In this document: one piece after another, positions 11,512 through 24,184 of the stretch | Layout: each line of letters begins with the position of its first letter | Numbering within the stretch: the first letter of the stretch is position 1 | Source: Megaleporinus macrocephalus | Lineage: Eukaryota > Chordata > Actinopteri > Characiformes > Anostomidae | DNA: 64,000 bases | Direction of reading: 5' to 3' | Assembly (NCBI GenBank): GCA_021613375.1 | Contig: CM038705.1 | Coordinates: forward strand, 11,298,711-11,362,710 | The notes under the pieces: model-generated | Told to the model about the DNA's origin: nothing | Databases searched by the model: none | What the model saw: only the letters and a program-made list of their open reading frames with translations | Program-made: the position numbers and the translations under genes

Positions 11512-12840
11512 ACACTGACCATAACATTAAAACCACCTCCTTATATCTACACTCACTGTCCATTGTATCAGCTCCACTGACCACATAGGAGCTACACTTA
11601 CAGACTGTAGTTCATCTGATTCTCTATATACTTTGTTTTATCCCCTTTATCCTGTTCTTTCATGGTCAGGACCCCCACAGGACCACCGCAGAGCAGGTAC
11701 TATTAGTGAGGCGGATTATTCTCAGCACTGCAGTGATACTGTCACGACAAAAAAGAAGTTTATTCAAGTGTACCATTAGTTTACTTCTTTTAAAAGGAAG
11801 TGAGTATGCTTTCAGTTTACTTTTTATGTACTTCTCAGTGATTTACTAAACACAGTTATACTTAAGAATGTTTGGGTTATACTGACAAGTATAGAACAGA
11901 CTAAGTATATTTGGTCTTTACTTGTACTTAATCTTTTAACTGAGATAGTAGAAGTAAGTATTCTTGCTCTGCACAAAAACACATCCAGTACAACATTTAT
12001 TTAAAATTTAATTTATAAAGATTTATAAAAATACAAATATGTTTCTTAATCTGAGTGTGTCTTGTTTATTTTACGTGTGTCCACTGGTGAGTAAGTAAAT
12101 GTTGTAAAGTTCTATTTTAAGTAGAAAAAAACTCCTTAAACCTAGTCATATACTTTAAAGTACAACAATAATATAAGCAGTAAATTATAAGTATTATGTT
12201 AAGTTCACTTAAAGAAATCGTACAAGCTAGTAAACTAACAGTGAACCCTTAAGTTTACTTTTAGTGTAGCTGCAGTACAAAAGATGTAAACTAGTTTATA
12301 CTTGGTTTACTACTCTTACACTTAAAGTGTACCTAAAAGTATACTTTTAAAAACTAGAAAGTGGGACAATTTAGTCCCAAGAAGTATTAAAATAGTACAT
12401 ATACAAGTGTACTACTAATACAATGACATTAGTATAGTAACTACATAAAGTATACTTAATAAAATAACCTTTAAGTATACTTATTTTCTGTAAGGGGTGG
12501 TGTGTTAGTGTGTGTTGTGCTGGTATGAGTGGATCAGACACAGCAGTGCTGCTGCTGGAGTGTGTAAACACCTCAGTGTCACTGCTGGACTGAGAATCGT
12601 CCACCAACCAAAACTATCCGCTGTGGGCAGCGTCCTGTGGCACTGATGAAGAACTAGAGGAACACAAACTACATAGCAACAGATGAGCTACCGTCTCTGA
12701 CTTTACACCTACACAGTGGACCAGCAGGGTAGCTGTGTCTATTAGAGTGGACAGTGAGTGGACACAGTGTTTAAGTACTCCAGCAGCACTACGGTGTCTG
12801 ATTTACTCTCTCTAGCACAACACCCACTAAAAAAACCCAG
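11512..12840. mobile_element. Foldback-type dispersed repeat interrupted by a nested AT-rich insert
   Basis: The outer parts (11512-about 11745 and about 12498-12840) match the repeat at 25087-25660, including 'taacattaaaaccacctcct' at the left end and the inverted pair gtgtgttagtgtgtgttgtg / cagcacaac...actaa. About 750 bp of AT-rich sequence (11750-12497), absent from the uninterrupted copy, lies between. That sequence has 'agtgtac' and 'agtatac' motifs and is probably a separate MITE. Confidence 0.7.
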
Positions 12841-13085
12841 GTCTCTTTAAATATAAGTATAGTGCCAGTATGGTGAGGTCCTTCGTCTCACTGAAATCAC
12901 GTAAAACAAGTAAAAACATCTAAAAAAAATAAACATCTATAATAATCTAATAATGAAATAATTATTAGATCAATCCAATTACAGATCACTTTACAAACTG
13001 AACAAAATACTCCACATTACATGGTAGTGTAAGAAAACTTTTAAAGTGTACATGCAATGTCTGGATTATATACACATATAACCAA

Positions 13086-13148
<63 letters not shown>

Positions 13149-13166
13149 TTTTTTTTTTTTTTTTTG
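13086..13166. repeat. (TA)n(GA)n(T)n compound microsatellite
   Basis: About 12 TA units, about 17 GA units and a run of about 23 T in immediate succession. Confidence 0.95.
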
Positions 13167-13932
13167 GTGGCATAACACTTAAATGAAATGATAAATAAAT
13201 GTATATTAAGGTTTCCTGACTAGACAAGACTAACATTAATGTTAGACAGTAAGGCTGTGTCCCAAACAGCACCCTCTGGAACATTACATACTGCACTACT
13301 GAAAGCACTTCTAACGATTGTGTCCTTTAATTTATTCATTAATTTATTCATTGTATTTATTATATTTTATTTCTTTACTCATGTAGTGTAGTAACAGTCT
13401 GCAGTTTGAGGCAAACGCAGCGTGTGAATTGTGAAAGCTGCCAAAACACTTTAAAAATAAAAGTTTTTTAAATGCCTATGGCAGCACCTGTGGTGGGAGG
13501 GGTTGACGATGAGTAAAGAAGTAAAGACACCCCAATGATCTTCTTCGCTGTCCCTACTATATCTGTAGGGTCCTTTCCCAGGCTAGGCAGGTGGTGTTAA
13601 GGCCCAGGTGAGCTTGTTGGCGATGTGTATACAGGCTGGGATCTTTTGACTCTCTCCACAGCTTAACTACTAATAGCCAGTAAAGAGAGATCTCCACGTC
13701 GTGTCCTCCTTAAATCAACATTAATCTCTTCTGTCTTATCATCATTAAGAGATTATTATCTCTGCATTAGTCTGCAAGCCGCTGCACCTCCTCCCTGCAT
13801 GCTGACTTGTGATTGCTGCTGATAAGACCCACCACTGTAGGATCATCAGAATGAAGAGCTGATTGGAGCTCTGCCTTGCAGCAGTCATGACTCAGCGTAG
13901 TATAGGACTGAGCACACAGCTCAGTAGAGATT
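13167..13932. other. Spacer without recognisable gene
   Basis: Mixed sequence with no long frame. It leads directly into the 37-bp array. Confidence 0.4.
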
Positions 13933-16900
13933 ACATGTACACAGGTAAGTGAAGGTAGTGTTACAGTTTATCTGTACACAGGGAGGTGAAGGTAGTGTTA
14001 CAGTTTACCTGTACACAGGTAGGTGAAGGTAGTGTTACAGTTTAGCTGTACACAGGTAGGTGAAGGTAGTGTTACAGTTTACATGTACACAGGTAGGTGA
14101 AGGTAGTGTTACAGTTTACCTGTACACAGGTAGGTGAAGGTAGTGTTACAGTTTACATGTACACAGGTAGGTGAAGTTAGTGTTACAGTTTACCTGTACA
14201 CAGGTAGGTGAAGGTAGTGTTACAGTTTACCTGTACACAGGTAGGTGAAGGTAGTGTTACAGTTTACCTGTACACAGGTAGGTGAAGGTAGTGTTACAGT
14301 TTAGCTGTACACAGGTAGGTGAAGGTAGTGTTACAGTTTAGCTGTACACAGGTAGGTGAAGGTAGTGTTACAGTTTATCTGTACACAGGTAGGAGAAGGT
14401 AGTGTTACAGTTTACCTGTACACAGGTAGGTGATGGTAGTGTTACAGTCTACATGTACACAGGTAGGTGAAGGTAGTGTTACAGTTTATCTGTACACAGG
14501 TAGGTGAAGGTAGTGTTACAGTTTACCTGTACACAGGTAGGTGAAGTTAGTGTTACAGTTTACCTGTACACAGGTAGGTGAAGGTAGTGTTACAGTTTAT
14601 CTGTACACAGGTAGTTGAAGATAGTGTTACAGTTTATCTGTACACAGGTAGGAGAAGGTAGTGTTACAGTTTACCTGTACACAGGTAGGTGAAGGTAGCG
14701 TTACAGTTTACATGTACACAGGTAGGTGAAGGTAGTGTTACAGTTTACCTGTACACAGGTAGGTGAAGGTAGTGTTACAGTTTACCTGTACACAGGTAGG
14801 TGAAGGTAGTGTTACAGTTTACATGTACACAGGTAGGTGAAGGTAGTGTTACAGTTTACATGTACACAGGTAGGTGAAGGTAGTGTTACAGTTTACATGT
14901 ACACAGGTAGGTGAAGGTAGTGTTACAGTTTACATGTACACAGGTAGGTGAAGGTAGTGTTACAGTTTACCTGTACACAGGTAGGTGAAGGTAGTGTTAC
15001 AGTTTACCTGTACACAGGTAGGTGAAGGTAGTGTTACAGTTTACCTGTACACAGGTAGGTGAAGGTAGTGTTACAGTTTACATGTACACAGGTAGGTGAA
15101 GTTAGCGTTACAGTTTACCTGTACACAGGTAGGTGAAGGTAGTGTTACAGTTTACCTGTACACAGGTAGGTGAAGGTAGTGTTACAGTTTACATGTACAC
15201 AGGTAGGTGAAGGTAGTGTTACAGTTTAGCTGTACACAGGTAGGTGAAGGTAGTGTTACAGTTTACCTGTACACAGGTAGGTGATGGTAGTGTTACAGTC
15301 TACATGTACACAGGTAGTTGAAGATAGTGTTACAGTTTATCTGTACACAGGTAGGAGAAGGTAGTGTTACAGTTTACCTGTACACAGGTAGGTGAAGGTA
15401 GTGTTACAGTTTACATGTACACAGGTAGGTGAAGGTAGTGTTACAGTTTACCTGTACACAGGTAGGTGAAGGTAGTGTTACAGTTTACATGTACACAGGT
15501 AGGTGAAGGTAGTGTTACAGTTTACATGTACACAGGTAGGTGAAGGTAGTGTTACAGTTTACATGTACACAGGTAGGTGAAGGTAGTGTTACAGTTTACC
15601 TGTACACAGGTAGGTGAAGGTAGTGTTACAGTTTAGCTGTACACAGGTAGGTGAAGGTAGTGTTACAGTTTACATGTACACAGGTAGGTGAAGGTAGTGT
15701 TACAGTTTATCTGTACACAGGTAGGAGAAGGTAGTGTTACAGTTTACCTGTACACAGGTAGGTAAAGGTAGTGTTACAGTTTACATGTACACAGGTAGGT
15801 GAAGGTAGTGTTTCAGTTTACATGTACACAGGTAGGAGAAGGTAGTGTTACAGTTTACCTGTACACAGGTAGGTGAAGGTGGTGTTACAGTTTACCTGTA
15901 CACAGGTAGGTGAAGGTAGTGTTACAGTTTATCTGTACACAGGTAGGTGAAGGTAGTGTCACAGTTTACCTGTACACAGGTAGGTGAAGGTAGTGTCACA
16001 GTTTATCTGTACACAGGTAGGTGAAGGTGTTGTCACAGTTTACCTGTACACAGGTAGGTGAAGGTAGTGTTACAGTTTACATGTACACAGGTAGGTGAAG
16101 GTAGTGTTACAGTTTAGCTGTACACAGGTAGGTGAAGGTAGTGTTACAGTTTACCTGTACACAGGTAGGTGAAGGTAGTGTTACAGTTTATCTGTACACA
16201 GGTAGGTGATGGTAGTGTAACAGTTTACATGTACACAGGTAGGTAATGGTAGTGTAACAGTTTACATGTACACAGGTAGTTGAAGATAGTGTTACAGTTT
16301 ACCTGTACACAGGTAGGTGAATGTAGTGTTACAGTTTATCTGTACACAGGTAGGAGAAGGTAGTGTTACAGTTTACCTGTACACAGGTAGGTAAAGGTAG
16401 TGTTACAGTTTACATGTACACAGGTAGGTGAAGGTGGTGTTACAGTTTACCTGTACACAGGTAGGTGAAGGTAGTGTTACAGTTTACATGTACACAGGTA
16501 GGTGAAGGTAGTGTTACAGTTTACATGTACACAGGTAGGTGAAGGTAGTGTTACAGTTTATCTGTACACAGGTAGGAGAAGGTAGTGTTACAGTTTACCT
16601 GTACACAGGTAGGTAAAGGTAGTGTTACAGTTTACATGTACACAGGTAGGTGAAGGTAGTGTTACAGTTTACATGTACACAGGTAGGAGAAGGTAGTGTT
16701 ACAGTTTACCTGTACACAAGTAGGTGAAGGTGGTGTTACAGTTTACCTGTACACAGGTAGGTGAAGGTAGTGTTACAGTTTACATGTACACAGGTAGGTG
16801 AAGTTAGTGTTACAGTTTACATGTACACAGGTAGGTGAAGGTAGTGTTACAGTTTATCTGTACACAGGTAGGTGAAGGTAGTGTTACAGTTTATCTGTAC

Positions 16901-17513
16901 ACAGGTAGGAGAAGGTAGTGTTACAGTTTACCTGTACACAGGTAGGTAAAGGTAGTGTTACAGTTTACATGTACACAGGTAGATGAAGGTAGTGTTACAG
17001 TTTACCTGTACACAGGTAGGTGAAGGTAGTGTTACAGTTTACCTGTACACAGGTAGGTGAAGGTAGTGTTACAGTTTACATGTACACAGGTAGGTGAAGG
17101 TAGTGTTACAGTTTACCTGTACACAGGTAGGTGAAGGTAGTGTTACAGTTTACATGTACACAGGTAGGTGAAGGTAGTGTTACAGTTTACCTGTACACAG
17201 GTAGGTGAAGGTAGTGTTACAGTTTACATGTACACAGGTAGGTGAAGGTAGTGTTACAGTTTATCTGTACACAGGTAGGTGAAGGTAGTGTTACAGTTTA
17301 TCTGTACACAGGTAGGTGATGGTAGTGTTACAGTTTATCTGTACACAGGTAGGTGATGGTAGTGTTACAGTTTATCTGTACACAGGTAGGTGATGGTAGT
17401 GTTACAGTTTATCTGTACACAGGTAGGTGAAGGTAGTGTTACAGTTTATCTGTACACAGGTAGGTGATGGTAGTGTTACAGTTTATCTGTACACAGGTAG
17501 GTGAAGGTAGTGT
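13933..17513. repeat. 37-bp minisatellite, about 97 copies
   Basis: The unit includes acaggtaggtgaaggtagtg followed by ttacagtttacctgtac, repeated head to tail with very high identity. The main variable site is the trinucleotide before TGTAC (acc/aca/atc/agc). Single-base variants such as aggagaagg and gtgatgg are shared by several units at intervals, which indicates block duplication. Each unit contains a CAG|GTAGGT splice-donor-like motif and a TGTACA palindrome. It ends about 0.5 kb before the long TA tract upstream of pbxip1. Confidence 0.97.
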
Positions 17514-17997
17514 TAAACAGTTGATGGTTCCATTGACTTATATTAAAAGTACATTACTTTACCATGTCATCCAACAGCAGTGATATGCTGGTTTAGGTGA
17601 AGATCAGCATATTATCTTCCAGTGCTTCCAGCATACCCGCATCCAAACACAACACAAGCTTGTTATGCTGGTGACAGACATGCTGGCCTGTGCTGTTATT
17701 ATTTTTTTCTTACAGGGGTTACTGTATTTTTGGCTATCACATTCTAAAGCAGGCTGAAACTTGTCTGACCTCACTGGGACCGATGTGCAAATAATTATAT
17801 ATCAATATTTGCATGCACTACACTTTACAGTGAAACTGGGAACATCAGCTGACAAGTTTACAAACAGCCCACGGCTTGGGCTTGTATTTGCATAGATGGT
17901 AAACTAGCTTTTCCCATCACACCCATTCCTACCTCCCACTAGTCCTTTCTGCTTTAACAACCTGACCTTTAATGAGCAGACAGTGAATGTGTAACCA

Positions 17998-18105
<108 letters not shown>

Positions 18106-18170
18106 GCACAAAAAATCCCATTTGGCTCCGTTTCACCTGTGTCTGCCAGTCACTCTCGCTTTCTGGCCTC

Positions 18171-18245
18171 CCATTGGTGGAGCCTTGCGAGCGGAGGCGG
18201 GACATCGGGGAAGACCGGACTTCTGAGACTTCTGATTGGCGGAGA
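18171..18245 (+). promoter_or_regulatory. pbxip1: pbxip1 promoter elements (two inverted CCAAT boxes, GC box)
   Basis: ATTGG occurs at 18173-18177 and 18235-18239, flanking a GC-box-like GGAGGCGGGAC near 18193-18203. The surrounding 18120-18360 is richer in CpG than its neighbourhood. This fits a TATA-less vertebrate promoter. The start site is not determinable. Confidence 0.55.
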
Positions 18246-18249
18246 GCAA

Positions 18250-18365
18250 TTAAGGGCAGAAAAAAAAGTAAAACACAGTAAACTCGCACTTCAGACTCCC
18301 ACTGACTCAAGGAGACACCCGGGCGAACAAAGATTGGTTCGAGGGGGGATTTTGGAAGCCTTGAG
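18250..18365 (+). other. pbxip1: pbxip1 non-coding exon 1 (5' end approximate)
   Basis: CpG-bearing sequence ends at a donor TTGAG|gtaaat after 18365. The first in-frame ATG is in the next exon at 24122, so this exon is inferred to be 5' UTR. Intron 1 would span 18366-24095. Confidence 0.5.
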
Positions 18366-18607
18366 GTAAATTATTTTAGTTAGTTTGTTTGAGTGAGACG
18401 CGGAAAGGTATGTGGTTGTTGCCTGTTTTGTACTTCGAGCCAGCATCACCAAAACTTTCGCTTCATTTCCGGCAAGTGTTTTGTTGTGTTTGGGCGAGCT
18501 AGCTAGCTGAGATACGTTATCAGTACCTAAATGTAGGTTATACAGTCTTTAATGTTTGGCTAGATTGTGTTTTTTATGCTTTAAACTTCTAATTCGCCAA
18601 CTTCTGA

Positions 18608-18692
18608 GTCGAATTTGTCCGTTCCACCTTAAATGGTGCAGCAGTTCCATAGGAACTGCTGCACCATTTAAGGTGGGACGGACAAATTCGAC
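18608..18692. repeat. Near-perfect 41-bp-arm palindrome in pbxip1 intron 1
   Basis: Arms 18608-18648 and 18652-18692 are reverse complements with one mismatch and a 3-base loop (ata). The core 'gttccaccttaaatggtgca' belongs to a dispersed family also seen near 39347, 44152, 46013 and 59345. Confidence 0.9.
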
Positions 18693-20519
18693 GACGAAGC
18701 CAACTTGGTGCCTATAAGTGAACTCAAATGTTGGCTCTTGTTCCATCAGGATTAATATCCGGCAAACTTTTCCCTTGTTTGGTCTTTTGGGCGCCCGAGA
18801 TGGATGGAAAGAACCGAGGAGGGATAACCTGAACATTAAACATCGTTCACGGTGTCTTGACAGACATTTAAACAAACCGTTGGTGTAGTAGTTCCTGCTA
18901 ACTTCTCAGAAAGTCCTGCAGCTCATTTTCAAAAAACCTCAAATCGATGCCTCTGTGTTGATTGTAAGCCGTTATCTGACAGTCTAGCTTGGCTTCAGGC
19001 TCTGTGTTTCCTGTCTTAGTCATAACAGCAGGAGGATCACTTTTTTTCTTTTTTAGTGCTTTAAAGGGGAGCTCCACCGGTTCCACATAATTAAAGGATT
19101 AAAGGAGCCATCTGTAAAATGATGCAACCTGTCAAATTCACATCCCTGTGTCTCCCTCTTCAGTTCTTACCAGTCTAGAAGAAACATTGCATGAAAAAAA
19201 ACTTCTGCTGAATGTGGTTTCTTAACAGGAGTGGGCAGCAGTCGTCTCTAGGCAGGATCTTCAGCCATCACTATGTATGCTGTTCCTTACAAGTGATCTA
19301 ACTGAGAGCAGGACCTTCAACATAATTAATAAGAGGTTGGAATACTCGGTTGATGGCCTCACTATCGCCTCTTATACAAAGCAGGATTTTATAAGACATG
19401 ACAAGGCAGGCCAGGGGTAGCTGGTTAGCGTGCTAACTTAAGTAGATATCCCTGCGACGCAATACATAGATGCCACTGATGGTACCATCAAAACTGTTAT
19501 TTCTTCAAGTTCTGTTCATTTAGGAATGTTTTATATATTACACATTTTACACATTGCTCCTTTAAATGGTTGAGATGCAGGCGAAGCCACTTAAAAAGGT
19601 TTTATTTGAAATTTCCTGGAGTAGGGAGACTCAGAATTAGTGATGATGGGAACCAGAAGACCACCTCTAAAAGTTACCTCACAAAGTTATTACGTGAAAT
19701 GGTTGTGAATGTTCAGCCTGATTTCTACGACGAGTTTTGTAATGAAAAGAATTGTAAATAATACTAAAAATAATGTTTTTAGGTGCATGTTCGTTATATG
19801 TCATGGAAATTGAGCGCTTCAGTTAGTGAAAGTCAAGAAAAAGTTCAGAAAAGTTTGATTTAGTATGAGAACGCTGAGGCTCACTGTTGATTATAGTGGT
19901 GTTGAAGACATTGTGACCCCTGGTTCCGTTCACCACCACTGTAAAGAAATCAGAGTGGGTTTCTCTATAACAAACTGCTCCAAATGCATCGACAGATTAT
20001 GAAAACTTTAAAACAATTGTAATACATTGTGTTTTCTGTCCATGTCTATTATATTAGGCTCAGTTGACGCCCCAGCCCCCAGCACTATTTTTAGCTCTTA
20101 TCTATTTAAGTCGTTCCACTATATCCTGAGCAATTCTCATGGCCCAAGGCTACATTCACCAGCCTCTCGTGGGAGACGCTCTATTAGCAGACCCAAATTA
20201 CTGTGGCGAGGGAAGAAAAAAGATTCTTAATGTAGGGTGAAGTGTGTCACAAAGTATCGTGTCAGTGATCAGTTCTTTTTCAGGACTGTAGAGATGCCGG
20301 TTCTGATACTGATATTTAAGCCCATAGCCTGTGTTTTGTGTCCAGCATGTATCTGTCGAGTCCAGTTGAGTCACAGCATTGTAACCACAGTGTGCAGCAC
20401 AGACAGCAGCTAGATGGACTGGGAGACTCACTGAGGTCCTGGTAGGTGGTCACAGGTATCTGGAGTCGTGCTGACTGCAGTGCATCCCACAGCTGCGCAT
20501 GGAGGAGGATCCATAGAGC
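18693..20519 (+). other. pbxip1 intron 1, no gene recognised
   Basis: Unique or weakly repetitive intronic sequence. The short open frames at 18549-18875, 18898-19086 and 19570-19761 have no domain or splice support. Confidence 0.4.
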
Positions 20520-20793
20520 CAACATGACAATCCAGGTGGTCCCACAGATGCTTAGTTGGGTTCAAGTCTGGAGAATTAGGGGGCCAGGGTAGTACTTGGA
20601 GGTCTTGGTGAGCTCTTCAAACTAATGTGGGTAGGGCTGCACCTAACGATTAATTTCATAATCGATTAATCTAATGACAAATTTTTAGATGACTTTATTA
20701 TAAGTGTGTTAGGAAGTTTTTTTACTTTGTTATGGATTTGTAACCAATGGATGATTTTGTGTGTGTGTATGTATATATGTGTGTGTATATATA

Positions 20794-20825
<32 letters not shown>

Positions 20826-21620
20826 AAAGGGTACGCATGTGATCTATAAATGGTTAAAGAATAAGAGTCTACGTTCTAACTGGACTTTTAGAGGTACAAA
20901 TGACACGTAGCCTACACGCCTCACATACAAGAACTCGGACAGTTTGTGGACTATATATTTTAACACAGAGTTGTTTGAGAAGCATCTATGTGTGTTTTAA
21001 AGCTCCCGCGGTATCGAGAACAGTCTTAGGTTCTACACTGGACGATTAAGAAACAGTTAGCAATGCGCAGTCATGTGACTGCTACTGTAAGAAACATGTT
21101 TTAAGGCTCATTTATGCTCATCGTTAAATACGGATACGCACAGAGCCTTCTGTCCGTACTTTGTGTTCATTTCGTACATACATTCGTTTTCGGAAAGCTT
21201 ACGGTTACAGACGGGATGGAGCAATACGTCTGGAGACCGTGGTGGCAGTATAAATCAGCTTTTACGTGTTTTAATAATTTTAAAATCTGTGTTTCTGCGT
21301 AAAACACTCCCACAACTTTAGATGCACACAGATAAGTCCATGCTTTCAGTAGGCGTGGCCATCTTTGCGACGCATCGACACACGTTATACTAATCGTCGT
21401 AATTTTGTAATCCATTACGTTGATTACGTTGACGCAGCCCTAATTGTGGATCATTTCTGATGACACATTGTCCTGCTGAAAGACAATCAGCATGTATGGG
21501 TGTATGTGATCTGCAAGGATGGAGTCATACCCCAGTTGGTTTAGAGTGTCTTCTACAAAAACATTCCCCAGACCATGACACTGCCACTGTCCAAAGTATG
21601 CAGTGGTCATAATAATGTGA
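20520..21620. mobile_element. Dispersed repeat split by the insertion at 20632-21442
   Basis: The left part (gttcaagtctggagaattag...gagctcttcaaactaatgtg) and right part (attgtggatcatttctga...cattgtcctgctgaaag) align with the uninterrupted copy at about 63915-64000 (gctcttccaaccaatgtggg, acatttctag). This shows the host repeat was intact before insertion. Confidence 0.65.
20632..21442 (+). mobile_element. hAT-type element nested in another repeat
   Basis: The ends TAGGGCTGCA and CGCAGCCCTA are inverted repeats with 'aatcgattaat' motifs inside the left end. Flanks aatgtggg and attgtgga match 6 of 8 and fit a diverged 8-bp duplication of the host repeat sequence. The interior is shared in inverse orientation with 28340-28590 and 30969-31608. 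A (GT)/(TA)/(T) tract lies at 20760-20818. Confidence 0.75.
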
Positions 21621-22850
21621 CTCAACTGTGTACAATTAATTGAGATATAGTTTTCTGGAATATAAGTTCACAAAAAGATTTAAAGCTACCAGAAAATCAG
21701 ATACACAGAATGTAAAGCAGAACTTTAAATCAAGCTCCACTCTTGCTTTATCCACAGTCTGTCACGGTCTGAAAAGAAGTGTAGCTGTCAACAAGTCCTC
21801 GCTAAGAATACTGAGAATCAAGTAGAGCATTTGTAAGTCAGACAGAGTCCAGACCGACTTCTATCCACCTTCTGAGACTGAACCTTAGACTTCTGGAATA
21901 ATATGCATGTAGATTTATTAAAAAACTGAAAGCGAGTCTCCTGAAAAGATATAATCTGTGAACAAACTAAACTAAGAAATGTTATTACAGTTGCGCATTA
22001 CAAAGCATGCCAGGTCTTCACCGTGTAACTCATGGAAATATCAACACCGTTCCAGCTCCAGATTGTCTGGGCTGATTGTGTGATTCGGGCTTGTGTACAG
22101 CTTTCTGATTGGATGCACAGATTCCGGAAAACAACAGATTTTTTCTGGAATTTTATCCCATAAAGAATAAATAGAACAGAGAAGTGCACACCAATCTACT
22201 GAACTTCTGCTTGACCGACAGAGACCGTTTCACATACACTGACTCAGGGCGGAACCGCGACCACAAGTTCAGCAATAGTTTGACTTGCAGTTGTTTATTT
22301 GTTGTCGGTTTTTTTTATCCTTCTTTTTATTTCCCCCATAGAGTCCCATTCATTTTCAGTCACGCCCAAACATCATGGTTTTGTTCAACCTACAGCCTCC
22401 AAACTGCCTGTACTCACTCAGGGTAGATTCCCAACCTCTAATCCACACACATACTGACCCACAACTCCTCTATTTGTCGTTTATGCGCAACTATACTGCG
22501 TTTCCTTTTTTCCGTTTTTGGGGGAAATTTTAGAAATGTAGCATTGTGCTGGTTCTTGCCCAGATTCAATTTCCACTTTTTTACTAAAATGCTTTGCTGG
22601 TTTGATAAAATGAGGTCCGATTTTATTTTCCTGTGTAAAAAGAAATGAAATTAGATTTTGGTTTATTTTTCTCATTTTATAAATCAGGCTTAGCCACTTT
22701 TTTTTTGGCCCTGAATGCGAGTAGGTACTTGGTTCAAGAATAAACTCAACCTTCCATATCCTTCATCTTCCATTACCTAGTTTATCCTCTCACCTACTAG
22801 TCAGCACAGGTGCAGCTGCAGTTTCACGCATGTAATTAGATGCAGCTAAT

Positions 22851-22851
<1 letters not shown>
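21621..22851 (+). other. pbxip1 intron 1, continued; nothing recognised
   Basis: Short scattered frames only, with no repeat boundaries that I can define. Confidence 0.35.

Positions 22852-22899
<48 letters not shown>
22852..22899. repeat. (CT)24 microsatellite
   Basis: Uninterrupted CT dinucleotides. Confidence 0.95.
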
Positions 22900-22902
<3 letters not shown>

Positions 22903-24095
22903 CACCTCCTAGTGTGATTCAAGTGATCCACTTGTAATTTGAACGTAATCGAATCACAGTACATGCTGGATGTGTTAAGACCAGTGGTTCCCAGACGTCT
23001 TGATTTAAGGCAGCGGTCACCAACCCTGGTTCTGCTTGCTGTGTCCATTTCCACTCACAAACTGGATGAACTTCTTCAGAAGCCTTTGATTGGCTGGAAC
23101 AGATGTATTAGTGTTAGGGAGAAGGTTGTGTGGGGGTGGGAGTGGTTGCTGCCTACTGATTAAGACCTCTTATGGTCCTCAATCCCGTCCATTGGCAATG
23201 GTCTATTCTGTCCTGTGGCCCCCAGTTTGCAAGGGTACATGCAAATGAAAGGAAGAAAGCAAGTAAAATTGGGCAAACTTGTTTAGGTTGCCAGTTTGTA
23301 AAGCTCTAATTACGTCTGGTAGCTTTATGACAATCACAGAAGATTATAAGCTATAGGGTGACGCTCTGTATCGTTGGCCTGTGGTGCATCACTAATCTTC
23401 AGACAGTCATGATGTATCTGTAGTCCTGCCCAAATCTGTTACTCGTTACAATCCAAGAAGTGCCTTTTTCTTTTTCTCCTAGACCTTCCGAGCTGTGTTC
23501 AGCTCTAAATGGATCGTTTGTACTGGAAGTCGTAAACCAGAATAACTGTCAAGTCTTTGACCTAGTTGGAAAAGTAGCCCACTGCTACTTCTCTCACGGC
23601 TATTCAAATAGTGAGCGGCAGCTCCGGCGCTCTGTTCTCAGCCATGCTGCAGTGAATGCACCCACCACCTTTGTGTCCCGCAAACGTTTTCTTTTTTTGC
23701 CGTATCAATGACATCCTTAGTTACGCAGCTCTCTGCCAAAGCATTCGCCGGCCCCAGGAAAGGCGCTGGGTAGCCAGCGCAACAGCGCAAGATAACTACT
23801 AATGAAGCAGGAACGCACTCACAGCATCTCCTGTTTTTGAGGGACCCCTTTACCCTCTACGTTTTACTTTCTGTCTCAGATGGGGGCCTACGGTGGAGTC
23901 CCCTCTCTCATGCTCTCCTCTGTCCATCTGACGTCCCTGCCTGCTCATGTTCGCTGAATGCTCTTTTATCGTTGACCCAATGAATAATACAGCATTCAAA
24001 TGAGCAGCCGAGCATGGAAATTAATCTGCAGCACCAAAGCGGGGGTTGCATTCAGTCAACCCCGACTGACAACCCATTTCTTTTGTGTTTTGCAG
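22900..24095 (+). other. End of pbxip1 intron 1; possible conserved non-coding DNA
   Basis: A more complex, less repetitive stretch (23440-24010) includes an 83-codon open frame at 23460-23711 without recognisable domain. It could be regulatory or an unrecognised exon; there is no direct support. Confidence 0.25.
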
Positions 24096-24184
24096 TTGCT
24101 GGACAGAGCCATCAGGGGGCGATGTCCGACAACAGCAGCAGTGCCAACGGCAACAGCTGGACCATTCTCACACCTGAGGTGAAG
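24096..24184 (+). CDS. pbxip1: pbxip1 exon 2 (start codon)
   Basis: The acceptor tgttttgcag ends at 24095 and the ATG is 24122-24124. Two donors six bases apart are in the same phase: GAG|gtgaag after 24178 and AAG|gtatgt after 24184. The first gives TPE|EPG, the usual family spacing; the second has the stronger donor consensus. Both keep the frame. Confidence 0.85.

Noticed and set aside
13933..17513. CRISPR-like array
   Set aside because: The units are contiguous with no unique spacers, in a eukaryotic genome; it is a minisatellite.
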